Translations under genes and position numbers: made by a program | The notes under the pieces: generated by a model | What the model was told of the DNA's origin: nothing | The model's database searches: none | What the model saw: the letters and a program-made list of their open reading frames with translations, nothing else | Assembly (NCBI GenBank): GCA_019321725.1 | Contig: CM033124.1 | Location: 10,664,001-10,728,000, forward strand | Origin: Paulownia fortunei | Taxonomy: Eukaryota > Streptophyta > Magnoliopsida > Lamiales > Paulowniaceae | Reading direction: 5' to 3' | DNA length: 64,000 bases | Part shown: one piece after another, positions 35,390 through 47,833 of the stretch | Numbering within the stretch: position 1 is the stretch's first letter | Layout of the letters: each line of letters opens with the position of its first letter

Positions 35390-36460
35390 TAGATATACAA
35401 TAATCACCCATATTTTAGAAAAATCAAATATACTATAAGAGATAAATATACTTTTAATCACTCAAGTTTTGGAAGAAGCGTATATATATACTCACTCAAC
35501 TATAAAGAAAAATATATTTTTAGTCACCCAATTATAAAAAAAATTACATTTTCAGTTACTCATCTTAAACTAACAAAATATTAATATTTATATAAATACA
35601 CATATTCATTGATACACATTAATATGTTTACATAAATAAACATATTCATTAATATAAATATCTTCATTAATAAATATTATAATACTCAATTAAATGCATG
35701 TTTACACGTGTAAATGTTTCTGCACTTATTCATTTATAATTGAATACTACTATGAATTCTTATATTTAAGTTTGCCTAAATTAATAATTTATTTTAAATT
35801 ATTATTATTAGATTTATCATTTACCTTATTTTAAATAATGTAAACTTAACAAAATAGTAATTTAGGTAAACTACTAATTTAATAGGTAAGCTTAAGAATA
35901 CCTTATTTTAAATAATGTAAACTTAATCAAATCATAATTTAGGTAAACTACTAATTTAATAGGTAAGCTCAATAAAATGATAAATATAACAATAATTATT
36001 TAAAATAAATTATTAATTTAGGCAAAAACTGAAGTATTTGAATTCATAGTAGTATTCAATTGTAAATGATTATTTGCACATATACTACTTATGTTATTTT
36101 AAATAAGTATTTGCACATATACTTAATATACAGTGAGTTTATTTGCAAATGAATATTTGAATATATATTTATATGTGTAAACATCCGTTTTATTGGGTAT
36201 AATAATATTTCCAATGTATTTATGTATATCAATATATATGAGCATTTGTGAATTCTTGTAAATATATTAATGTTTTGTTAGTTTAGAATGAGTGATTAGA
36301 AGTGTATTTTCTTTTATAATTGAGTGATTATATATGCATATTGTGAAATGTGAGTAATTAAAAGTGTATTTTTTTATAATTATATAATTAAAAGTGGATT
36401 TTTTTTCTAAAATTGAATGAGTATAATTGTTTTTTTTTTAAAACGTAAGTGTCGATTTTA
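35390..36460. mobile_element. long inverted-repeat (foldback) element 2
   Basis: Left arm (about 35390-35820) and right arm (about 35975-36460) are inverted copies, for example TAATTGAATACTACTATGAATTC against GAATTCATAGTAGTATTCAATT, and GCCTAAATTAATAATTTATT against AATAAATTATTAATTTAGGC. The central part is a 77-bp tandem pair (about 35822-35973, TACCTTATTTTAAATAATGT core). The far ends pair more weakly (CACCCATATTTTAGAAAAAT with ATTTTTTTTCTAAAATTGAATG). Non-coding. Confidence 0.8.
35822..35973. repeat. 77-bp tandem duplication at foldback centre
   Basis: Two near-identical units begin TACCTTATTTTAAATAATGT and end AATTTAATAGGTAAGCT. Differences are few. Confidence 0.88.
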
Positions 36461-36499
36461 ATAACTAAACATGCATTTTAATTTTGGTTAATACCCAAG

Positions 36500-38752
36500 G
36501 CCCACTCTACTTTCAACTCCACCTTTGCCAACCGATCTACCCAATTTGACAGACACGGATTGATCTATGTAATCAAACACGTGTACCATATGCTCTATAG
36601 ATAGGTTTTGCCAACTCTCATATCTTTGTAATATATTATCAGGTCATGGCTGGTTATTCTCCACCATTCGACGACCCTTGTATAGTCGATCGAGAAAATA
36701 TTTAATAGCACGATGGAACGTAATCTGTACAATAGCAGTGACTGGGAGCCGTCGTGCACCTTTCAACATTCCATTAATGCATTCTGACATATTTGTTGTC
36801 AGAATGCCACATCGTCATCCTCCATCATAAGCCAGAGTCCACTGACATTTATCTATATTCTTCAAGTATGCATGTGCATCCTCATTAAGAGCCTTTATTT
36901 TTTTCATTACCTTATCAAATTGTCTGATTGTCAATTGTGAACTAGTTGTATAACACAAATTCCTTAATGCAATACTCTTGAATCGCTTGTTGAAGTTAGA
37001 TGACACATGCCTTAAGCAAAAATGATGCACCCATCGAGGTGGCATGAAATCAGGTATGTATTGAACAGCTCCAAGTAGGCCACTATGTTGGTCAGATATT
37101 AAACAGACACCCCAACCCCGCGGACAACATACATAGACAATATATGTAAAAATCATCTTCAAAATATAAATGTTTCTTCATCAACAACTGCAAAAACCAG
37201 AGGCAAAACCTGTTGATTTGCATCTATCCCCACAGCAATCAACAACTTGTGTTTGTACTTTGTGTAAAGATGTGTTCCATCAACACTTATTACTTTACGA
37301 CAATTTTGGAACCCATCGATACATGGCTTGAATACCCAAAATACATATTTTAATATTTTCTTTTCTGCGAACTCGGTGTCGATGTGATGCTACTCCACAA
37401 TTGTGCCTAAATTTTATTTTTGCAGAGCTCCCAAATACTTAGGCAATTTTCTAACTGAGTTCTCCCAAGTTCTATAAATATTTTTCTTTGCGCGTTTCAA
37501 ACCGTATCAGACCTTATGATATAAAATTTCATACCGATACTTCTCTTTCACATTTTGTTGGACATACTTAATCTCATAGGGCGGGTCACACTGAACTATG
37601 TCAGTAAGCAACCTTGCGATTATGTTTTTATATAGGTTGCGATGATCTATAGATACTGAATTCATAAGACAGGTATGAGGCCTCCCCACTTGATGATTTT
37701 TGATAAACCAAGCTTTGCTTTCAATGATGCTCGAAGCCCCCAATTACACCACATGGTCGATGTACTATGGCTGCATTCCATTTTCTATAATTTTGGTGTA
37801 CTCTCAACCACCCAATACTTATGTCTGACAACTCGTACAGAGTAATCCTTAACTAAAGTTTGGAGATTTTTTTTGTCTTTGAATACCATACCCTTTTCAA
37901 GCTCTCCAATACTAGAATCATAAAACTTTTCTCTATTTGTAATATCAATAGAATCAACAACTATTTTTGGGTAACATGTGGTGAAAAATGGTATAGTACG
38001 ATTAGAGTCATATTCATTTGTTGTTGAGGGCATTGAGGTATAAACTGCCACTTGATATTGGGATGAGTTGCCCTCATCATGTTGCTCATACATCTCTTCC
38101 AAATCATCAATTTCGACCCGATCACCACCACCACCACCACCATCATCATCATCAGTAATTTCATCGGGTTCGAAATTAATATGTTCTTTAGCACCAAAAC
38201 TGTCGACAAGTGGCTCGAACAATTCATCAGTGTATGCATTATACGACTCTGTATTTGTACCTTCAAAATGCTCTTGACCAAAGCTTAAAGCACCTGCATT
38301 AAACTCATTGATGCCAACACTTGTCATACCTTGTGTTACTGTAGTCATTTCAAACACATTATCATATCTTAAAAATGATGCATACTGATAATACTCATTG
38401 CTTGTTAGTATCTCAAGCACAGTATTATGAATATTTTATTCTACCTCAACATAAAATTTTACAAATTGATTTCTCTTCCCGAATCTAAGAAAAATTCCAA
38501 TCCTTCGTCATCAGTTATTGATATTAGTTGTGACACATTACCGTAACAATACTTACCAAATAATTTCAATAAGAACTGTTTATCATCAACGCCCGTAATC
38601 TGATATACTTTTAATAGTAATTCAGAAAATCTTGTCCTACGAGATATTCTTCTAACTCCAATTGCAGGGCGATCATATATTATTGAATTAGCATCTTGTA
38701 TAATTTGACTACCAAAGTATACCAGAAGATCGATGCTGTTTCTATTTGTCAT
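36500..38752 (-). pseudogene. MULE (Mutator-like) transposase, broken
   Basis: Read on the minus strand: an N-terminal segment (38459-38752, GVRRISRRTRFSELLLKVYQ and LLKLFGKYCYG) of the kind that precedes MULE transposases; an acidic linker with a Gly/Asp tract and the MuDR domain start LEKGMVFKDKKNLQTLVKDYSV (37785-38420); a HTC/DHRNLYKNIIARLL segment (37507-37743); then the MULE catalytic domain (about 36640-37300: VDGTHLYTKYKHKLLIAVG, LPLVFAVVDEETF, LISDQHSGLLGAV, HHFCLRHVSSNF, CQWTLAYDGG). In-frame stops occur at the Trp positions after EETFIF near 37155, and frames change several times. The element would have encoded a DDE transposase but is now inactive. No terminal repeats were placed with confidence. 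Confidence 0.87.
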
Positions 38753-40596
38753 AACTATATCAAAATAAGTATTAATATTTTAATTTTAAATAATAATTTT
38801 AAAGACATAATATTTAATTAAGATTATCATAGTTATGAGAAAATTTTTCTAAATAGTTCAATAATTTTTAACTTACATTTTTAAGTCAAATAATAAATAA
38901 CAAATAACAAATATAATATACAAAAAAAATACAAATATTAGCTTTTCCACATATAAAATATGCTATTAAAAATATACTTGCATATGTCATTATAAAAAAT
39001 AATATTAATAACATTTCAATACAACAAAATTTATTTTTTCAATATAATAATACATCTACTTCACAATTATTACAATAAAATATATACATTATAATTGAAA
39101 TATGATACCTGTAAGTCACACTCACAATATGATATGCATCGTATTTTAATTTATCGCATACTAACCTGAACAAAAATAATAAATGTTAATTAGTCAATTT
39201 TTTTGAATTAAAATTTTTTTAAAAAATAATAATAATATTACTTACCGAAAGAAGCGAAAATAGACGTCAAGAAGGTAGGGGATAAGAGAATCCAAAAAAT
39301 GAAAGAAAAAATGGCAAAAAAAATCGACAAAGAGAGGTCGAGAGAGAGGGAAAGGCCGAGATAGAGAGAGAGAGAGAGAGAGTAATAGGGGAAGTTGGTT
39401 GGGGGAGGGGGGGGAGAAATGGGGAAAATGGAGGAAATGGGGAGGCGCGCGGGAGGGGAAGTAGGGAGAGGAGAGGGGAAGGGGAATCGGTCGGCTTGAA
39501 TGTCAACTGAAAACGCAAGGTGTGATTGTGCCTTTTGCAATCTTATAGAAGGCGCAATCATAACTTGCGCTTTCTCTTTCCACAGAAAGCGCAATCCACG
39601 TTTGTGCTTCCTGTCAAAATAATAGTGAAAGCGCGTGTTAGGATCGCGCTTTTATCTGAAAGAGCATTCCTCACACGTGCTTTCACACATTTTCTTAATT
39701 GCTTGCCAAATTATGATAAAAAATTAATTATTTTTAATTAAATTAGTCTACCCCAATCCCCCCCCAAAAAAAAAACCCGCTTTATATCTAACCATTTCAT
39801 CTTTTCTACTATTCAAAACTTTAAACACAGACCACTTCTTTTTATTTTTCATCAGTCCTAGGAAATTGACAATCCCAACTTTCCATACCTATGGCCGGCA
39901 TTTACAAACCAAGAATCCTAATTTGACAATGCAGGACTTCAATTAAATTCAAATAAATTAACAAGAATAATTCTCTTTCGATCTTATATGAGGAAAGTAA
40001 TAAAAATCATAATACATTAAATAAGAATTTTACATCCCAATATAATAGAAATTATTTTAGTCTACTGGTAGTCAACCAAGGAACTCTCCCCAGTTTTGGA
40101 TTTTTTGATAACTTTTCATTCCAACGTAATCAAGGTGATACGATCTTATAAATGTTACACCTTATATATATATATATAAAATATCCATCATATAAATATT
40201 TTATTTTTTTAAAAATAAGACACTTGACATTCATTCATATATCAAATATACCGTACACCTAATATAGCATGGATATTACCAAGCTAATATGGAGGTAATT
40301 TTTGTTCTCATTTTATTTCTAAATAGGTTTTTTTAAGGGACGGAGTTATGTTAAATTTGGAAAGTTTTTATAAACATGTGTACACGTTTGATTTGATTAA
40401 TTATGGGGTGGTCGACCTTTCTCCTGGTTCGATCACCGGTTAAATACTGACGTGACAACAGCATATACACACACTCAAAATGAGCATTCGGTACGTTGAC
40501 TCATATCAAGTTATAGTTGCACACCTCACATGGGGTCCAAAAGCAAGACTGAGAGCTCATCCATACGAGGGCCAAAGTGACATTTTAGAGAATTTA
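38753..40596. other. MULE flank and gene-free DNA
   Basis: A purine-rich (GA)n stretch lies at 39330-39440, followed by a cluster of GAAAGCGC-type motifs in both orientations at 39505-39680. Open stretches here are low-complexity Ser/Pro/Leu and not genes. Confidence 0.5.
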
Positions 40597-40609
40597 AAAC
40601 CCATTTATT

Positions 40610-40957
40610 ATTATTATTTGTTTTTTTTTATAACCCAAAAATCCCAACTTCGTCGGACTAATCCTGAACCTCCAAGACACCTACCCCTAGCAACTTAGAT
40701 GGGGTAAATTGTGGGATATGTCTCAACTGACTCTCGGGTTCCCAACAAGAACTGTACACTTTTGCGCACAAAGAGCCCAACCCACAGTGATTACATCATA
40801 CTAAACTCCGCCCGCAGGGTCCCACTGGCAGCACAGTGATTACTTCATACCGAAATTTAGCCGCAGGTTCCCACCAGAATTCGAATCTCCACTCTCCCGC
40901 TGGAAGCGAATTTAAGTTGATAGTTCCACCAGTTGACCTGTACCCCGAGGGGCTTTG
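40610..40957 (-). mobile_element. tRNA-derived SINE with 13-bp TSD
   Basis: A 348-bp insertion flanked by the identical 13-mer AAACCCATTTATT at 40597-40609 and 40958-40970. On the minus strand it opens GGGGTACAGGTCAACTGGTGG (A-box-like), has a B-box-like GATTCGAATTC about 45 bases on, and ends in an A-rich tail (40610-40631). The body carries an internal duplicate of GTATGAWGTAATCACTGTG. These are the hallmarks of a SINE moved by LINE machinery. A diverged second copy lies at 5910-6226. Confidence 0.85.
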
Positions 40958-40970
40958 AAACCCATTTATT

Positions 40971-41758
40971 TCTTATACTAAAGGTGGTGTCTATTATTCG
41001 AATGATAATTCAAATAAAATACAATATTTTTATAAAACATTAAAATTCCAGTATATATAACTGTGATAACATTTTTCGGATTTTATTGTTAATATAGTAA
41101 CTCTTTATTTATATTTTAATAATATTATATTATATTAATTTTTTATTATTTTCTTAATATATATATATATATATAAGTTTACTAAATAATATAATTTCTA
41201 TTGATGCTTTCATATATATAATTGCACTATATTTATAAAATAATCAAAAAAATTCTATTGATATATTTTTGAATTAAGCACGAATTGTAAGAATGAATTT
41301 TATTATTTAAATGGGATTTTATCAAATTTCATTCAATTAAGAATCAGCCACGTGCTTTAGTGAGAAACTTTGATGTATATTAATAAGCCACTCATTTTTG
41401 CATAATTCTTTAAAGGGTTTTAAAATTTATATTAAATTGTTAAAAAACCCTCCATTTTCTTATCAATTAAATACAATCTCATCCAAATGAGTGCTTCTAG
41501 AAGAAGGCCAAACGGCAAAAGATAAAGCCCAAAGAAAGCCCGGCCCACCAGTAACACTCTCGGGGTTTCTAGCGGCCTCGATTGAAAACCAAAACCTCAT
41601 TCACTCAGCCTTCAAATATAGAATTTCAATGAAAGTTTCCCGGCTTATTCCGTCTCGCGCTGTCTCTGTGCGTGAAACCCTGTCCGCCACCCTGAACCAA
41701 AAATTGTAATCTTTGCGTATAATTATACAAATTCTCAACATTTTTTTTGGCTTTCCGG
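40971..41758. other. AT-rich DNA and upstream region of ZNHIT2
   Basis: Mostly AT-rich with a TA tract at 41158-41176. The last 250 bases before the start codon are richer in C and G and probably hold the promoter and leader. I see no convincing TATA box. Confidence 0.5.
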
Positions 41759-44700
41759 ATGTCGAAAACTGTATTTACCTCGGGAACATCTTCCAAATCG
41801 GCGGATTTCAACTCCAACTCCCGCGTAATCTGCCGGGTGTAAGCTCAGCTCAATTCCTAATTCTTGAATTAATTTACTATTTAGTATGCCAATCAATTTT
41901 CCTTGGTGTATAGATTTTGCTATAACTGTTACCTTAATTTGCGTTTTATCAGAATTTGGATTTGCTCATTGAAGAGAGACTTTAAATTGAGGTATCTGTG
42001 AAATACTACTATGTAAATGTGCTTATGAGGAGACAGACACACTTTGAGTTGTATGTATAAAAGAACACTATATGAGGTGTTGGAACAAAATGGAAATTTG
42101 GAAGTGGCTAAATTAACCTATTTGTGTATCAAGGATTTGTATATTCTTAGTTAGTCGATTTTAGGTATCCATTTAGTATTTATCAAGCATTGTAAAAGTT
42201 CTGGATATTGATGTTGCTGCTTTCACAAATGAATATAAGCAGTTTCAAAAAGAAGATTATTGTTTAGAAGTGAGAAACTTGTGTTGCTACCATTTTCTCG
42301 ACTCACCAACTATGCACTCTATTTATGAAAGCAAACAACTCACTGAATTGTGATCAAAGAAAAGAATCCATTGTCCAAAATTGTATACATCACGTATCAG
42401 TTGTTGTTCCTAGTGAACTGAATAAATGTGCACCATTGGTGAACTTGGCATTAGTTAGCAAAAGGTATCTTGTTAGTCATTTTGTATTCAGTACCCAAAA
42501 TAATTCGATGAGAATCATATGATAGCTAGTAAAATATATAAGCAATCCCTCCTTTTCGTGTTTGTCATCTTTCTGTTGCAATAACTAATTTTTCTTAAGC
42601 TTTATTTGCATGGATTACTCTGGCCTGAGGTAAAAACTTTTGGAAGGTAGTACTTATTGTGTACTTTGTTATTCCATAATGACGATACTAATGTAGATGC
42701 TTTTAAAAATCAATTGAAGGTTATTTTGGAGGTATGGAACCGTACATATGCTTAGAAGACATGACTCCTATTTCATTACTGAGCTGTGTTGACTTTACCA
42801 ACCATTTCTTTGGTTGACAAACCTTGATGGCATTACGAGCTGATGATACACCTAGGCCAAGTGTGAAGTCTGATCAGTGGCTTAACGGTTAGAGAAAAGA
42901 CCTATTGAAGTATAATAACGGCAATAGAACTCTTTCAGGGGGGCGAGTCAAGTCTTGTAAATGGGACATAAGATTACGATTTCATTTCTATTGGCAAGGA
43001 TAATTTAGTTAGTTTTCATGACAAACCTAATTGAGGAAGTTTGCTTGAAATCATGGACTATTTAATGAAAATATGAGCAAGGAGGTTTAAAATTTTCAGA
43101 TAGCCTTGACAGATAGAGTTGGAGAAGAGGATCTTATGTATCTAACCCTGTTAGATTATGTTTAATATAACAGTCTTGTCTTTTTTAGTTTGTTTTAGGT
43201 ATATAGATCCCATATATCCATTCCATTAATGTACTCCAATCCTAATCTTTTCTCTATACATATTAGACAAGGATTTTTCAGCAATATCATCTTTAGCTCT
43301 TTTCTCATTCTACTATATGGCATATTGAACCAAAGCTAAACACACGACTTAGGGCAAGCGAAACTCTCTATACTCCGTGTGCTATATTGCCATGTTCGTG
43401 CTTGTTAAAGCTTGTTCTTGACATTGGACAATCAGACAAATGTTCATCATGCCTGTATAATCATTAATGCTTCTTGAAGCATTGAGTTCCTGCAACACCA
43501 AATCTCCTGTTGGAGTGATCTGTCCTGTCCATTTGATCCGAAATGGGAGAATATCACTAGTCCAGGAAGGAAAAGGAAATGATGCCACACTAGCCTTCTT
43601 CGTTATCAATATGGATGATGTGAGCTGTAACCTTATTTCATATAAAACATGCAAGTGATACTTCAATTGTTATCTTACCACTTACACTTGTAATATCTTT
43701 CCTGGGGTATTAAAAAGTTAATAATGCATTTATATAGCTTTTGATAAACTCAATTTCTCATCAACCTAATTGTAGTTATTTGAATTGGTTTATTCCATTT
43801 GTACTTTTTGCAGATGCGAAAAGCAATTTTCCCAATACACATGTCCTCGATGCAATATTCGTTATTGTTCTCTGCATTGTTACAAGGTAACAAATTGTTC
43901 TTAAGGATTTATACTCCGAAATGGCTGTATGTAAATACTTGATTTGGATTCGTATCATCACATGCTTGTAAGTGATTCTTCTATTATTTGTCACGTCTAG
44001 CGAGTTTTAACAATGTGTCAAAACGTGCGTAGAAGTGAAAACTGACGGTATTTTAAATGCTCTTTCTTTTCTTCCCTGCCATTCTGTGTTAATGGTATTT
44101 GCCATGTGGTATTTCTGCAGTCTCATAGTCTTCACTGTACTGAGTCTTTTATGAGAGAGAATGTAATTGAAGAACTGCAGCAATTGCAAACTGACGAAGA
44201 AAATAAATCTAAAATGCTGGACATACTTAAGCGATTCCATGAGGAAGAGGAGACAGATAGCTTTGATGAAGAGGGTATGTTGATCCAACACTTCAGTATC
44301 TCTTGCAGTAATTTGCCTCCATAATGTTACATGCATCATCATGCAAACAAGCTATGTTCTGAAACAGATCATTCAACTTAAATTTGTCTACTTCTTTAAA
44401 TTTGAAGATGAAATTTGCTAGATCTGTTCTGTAAAAGGGTGGTGATAGCAGATCTTCAGGGGGAAAAGTAAAAAAGAAAAAAAAATTACGCAATTTTTGC
44501 GGTTTGATTATATTTCACTGCGAGTTTCATAAAAAATTTGCCTGAGCGTTATTTTGGCATTATGTTATTTTCTCACATTACCACTATTCCATTTCCATAA
44601 CTGGCTGTTTTAAGTGGTTTATTACTTCGTTTGGATGGATCAAAATCAGGAGCATCAATGAATTTCTTGTGTGTGACAATTGAAGTTGTCCAAACTCTTT

Positions 44701-45902
44701 GATCAATTTAAATGAATTATGCCACCAGTCTCATTATCTGGTGCATCAACACTAAGTTTTTGTGTTGCTTGTGTATTCTTTATGAAGATAGGCTTGTACG
44801 TTCGTATGTTGTTAACTTGCATACCCAGCAATTTTATCTTATTGTTTGCTAAATTTCATGATGTTTCAGAGTTGGATACATCTTTGTCAGAGGAGACTAT
44901 TCAAAAGATTCTCTCTGGTATGCTATAAATAACACTTGGTTTCTCAGTGATGACACCAAACCTTCTGCTGAACTAAGAATTATGCTTTGTGTTGTCTAAA
45001 GTTCTGTTGCTCTTTATGCAGGTGATCAGATAAGTTTCAATGATTTATCTCCTGAAGAAAAGAAACATTTCCAGAGAGCTGTTGCCTCAGGAGAGCTCAG
45101 CAAGTTGATTGAACCGTGGGATCCATGGTGGTTGAAACCTTCTGCCAAACACATATCACTTAGCTCAAATGGAACACGACTGGTCCAACCAATTGTGAAA
45201 GAAGAGTTGGGGGCATCAGAAATTGATGTAGACAGTAATAAATGGCATGACATCCCACCAGGACCTGAAACTCCCCTGCCGCCAGTCAGTAAACTCACTG
45301 CATCTGGTCCATCTCCACTATTAGCAGTCCACCTTGTTGACATCATCTATAGTTATTGCTTCACCCTTCGCCTTTACAATGGAGACTGGAAAGCAGATCC
45401 CTTGGAATCGGCGACAGTGGTGCTGAGTGTATCTTTTGTTTTGGTTCAAGATGGACAGCCTGAGACTGTGTTGGAAGCTTTACTACATAGCTTGGAGCAA
45501 ACGTGCTCTCCAGCATATAGGCACATGGGTGGTTTGCAATTTGGGTTAAGGCTAATGGATGATGTAATACATCTACTTTATCTCGGAGGTGATGCTTTAA
45601 TCTGCTTACTATGTGATATGCAGAAGCTAATTCAGACTGCTGAGACAGAGCTAAAGTCAGAGAAACTGCACAAGTCAAAAAGGGCAGAACTAAAGAGCAA
45701 GCTTAAGTCCGCAGAGCGGAAAATTTACTTCATCATGTGTTGGATTCATGAGCAACCATCCGAAGCATGGTCTTCCTTGGCAGCAATTGTGAACACGGAG
45801 AAGTCTTCTGCCATGGAATATGCAGACAGCACAAGAAGTGCTATAAGATTGGGGGAGAAAACAGAAAGAAGAGGCGAACCTTTGATTAAGGAGGTCCAGT
45901 GA
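41759..45902 (+). CDS. ZNHIT2: HIT zinc-finger protein, ZNHIT2-like
   Basis: Five exons: 41759-41838, 43814-43886, 44121-44274, 44870-44917 and 45022-45902, all with GT/AG junctions and compatible phases, giving 411 residues. The HIT zinc finger is complete at residues 25-57: Cys25, Cys28, Cys37, Cys40, Cys45, Cys49, His53 and Cys57 are the eight zinc ligands, split across exons 1-3. A charged helix follows (residues 60-100), then DLSPEEKKHFQRAVASGELS and EPWDPWW, a signature of ZNHIT2 proteins, and a C-terminal helical region with a Lys-rich coiled stretch. In animals ZNHIT2 works with the R2TP/RUVBL co-chaperone in assembling U5 snRNP; the same role in plants is inferred. Exon 1 is short, so the ATG was chosen because it continues in frame into the zinc finger. 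Intron 1 is 1,975 bp. Confidence 0.92.
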
Positions 45903-47833
45903 GCTGTTTTGGCTGATTAGTCTCTGCTTTCATGTATATCTTTGGTAATGTTTTTCTTTTGTTTCTGTATGTTACTTGGCTGCAAGGTGTTGTACCACTG
46001 TTTCCAAGGAACTAGTGGGAGCTTTCAAGAGACACAAGTGCAAGGACTGAAACCTCTAGTTTTGGACTTGCATTTGTCTTTCGTTCAACTTGTGTCGGCC
46101 ATGGATTGAGGCTAACGACTGTTTTATCCCAATAATGTGCTCCTTGTATTTGTGTTGCTGATAGAATCAAAAAGTTCTATAGCTGATCTTTCACATAACT
46201 TTGTGTTTTCACCCACATTGATTTGCCAGTTTGATTTCTGGTGCACTATTCTTGAAACTTAGCAAGTCATCAAAATAAGCAGTTAAGAGGTTAAAAAGAC
46301 AGTTTGGGAGTTTATGTTACTGTCTATGTCCCTTATAATGGACACCACTTTGTATGAATATTATAGAAACTTTGAATTGAAATTTTTAAGTTCCAGATCT
46401 TTGTGTACTGCTGCTAAATTTAATTTAACATGCTTCGTGTTCGACTACATTTGAGCTAAGAATACTTTAGCAAGTGTTGCTTAGAAATGCAGGACAGGAC
46501 TAGTTCTGCAGCTGGGGTGGGACAGACCAATCAAGCTTTAACAATTTCCCATTGTCAAATGGAAGAAAAAAAATATCCCACAAACCCGCGAAAAATCGTC
46601 AAAACGTTAGCCGTTTATGTATACTAGCAAATTTGGGATTTGGTTGTTATTGCGAGTGACGTAATTTTATTGAATTCTTATCATTATAACTAAAAACTTG
46701 TTAAACTACTAGTATTATCAATAACAAAATCGTTGAGGATTTTTCTTATCTGATTTAAGAGTGTACTGATTGTAATATTCTGTGATATAATTTGAGAACA
46801 TAATGATAATAAAATGTCCACTTATATTGTTAATACTCATCTCTATGTAAAATTATCAAAAGAAACAATATTATGTAAGCAAGAGAACTGTATAAAGAGC
46901 TAGGAGATTTATTCAAATCCTCTAATGCTTAAATTAATTCAATATTTATAAAATTAAGAAAGACAAAATATTTATGAACTAGGAAAACAAATATAATGCA
47001 TTTTAAAGTTGCGATAGAAAATGTACATTTTATTGTACAATAAATTATGTATTTATAGATGAATTGTGTAGGATTACTAATTTATCATTGTTGCTAAAAT
47101 TGAGCACAATAAACCTCAAGTATTGATGGAATTCATATATAAGTTGAAAATAAAACACTACACTAGTGAAAAAATCCAAGAAAAGTATTACATTACCAAA
47201 TCATAAAAAATTATTGGAAATTTACTGTTTTATGAAATAGTAAATTTTTATTCAAGAAATTTAAAAATAAAATAAAATCTTTGCTACAATCCATCAAGGT
47301 CACAAAGGTTCAAATCTTTTATTTTATTTTTTATATTATACTTGTATTTTATTTTTTGAATTCATAACAAGTATTTATGAATAAATTCTTTTAAAATATT
47401 CAACAATATATGTTTATTTGTCATGAAAAAAAATGGGATATAAGATTTCAAACCGTCTTGCTCCCTAATGGTAACGCCGTTAAGTGCCCGTTTGATTGTT
47501 GTTTTGGGACCAGAGCCGGTCCATATTCCCAATAAAACAACACACAGTATAACAAACCCATTTGTCGTCTGAAAAACATGGCGATGGCAGTCTCGTGAAT
47601 TCCCCCACTTGTCGCTGACATTAATGACATTTCGCCCGTTCACCACAGTCACCGTCGGCCATAAAACCTTTCTCACTTTATTTCCTTCCTCTGACATTTC
47701 AATCGAACAGAAAATACGCTGTTCCTCGATCGAAATCTCAAATTCGGGTTATTAAACCCTAGTTTTCTCAATCCTCGGACTTTCTTCAGTGTGTAGATTC
47801 AAGCGCATATAGATACACTTATATATTGAAGAA
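45903..47833. other. ZNHIT2 3' UTR and PUX10 upstream region
   Basis: The first 300 bases are probably the ZNHIT2 3' untranslated region. The middle is AT-rich without genes. From about 47450 base composition becomes more balanced, suggesting the PUX10 promoter and leader. A 111-codon minus-strand open stretch at 47362-47697 has no recognised similarity and is not called. Confidence 0.5.

Noticed and set aside
38068..38288. Two plus-strand open stretches rich in Ser/Pro and Ile/Thr
   Set aside because: Antisense shadows of the Asp/Gly tract of the MULE transposase.
39238..39594. 118-codon minus-strand open stretch
   Set aside because: A translation of a (GA)n/(TC)n purine-pyrimidine tract; composition alone explains it.
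40480..40698. 72-codon open stretch
   Set aside because: It spans the SINE insertion boundary and its A-rich tail; not a gene.
45026..45678. Antisense open stretches opposite ZNHIT2 exon 5
   Set aside because: Shadows of a well-supported coding exon.
47362..47697. 111-codon minus-strand open stretch upstream of PUX10
   Set aside because: No family motif; it crosses AT-rich DNA and the likely PUX10 promoter. Possible but unsupported.
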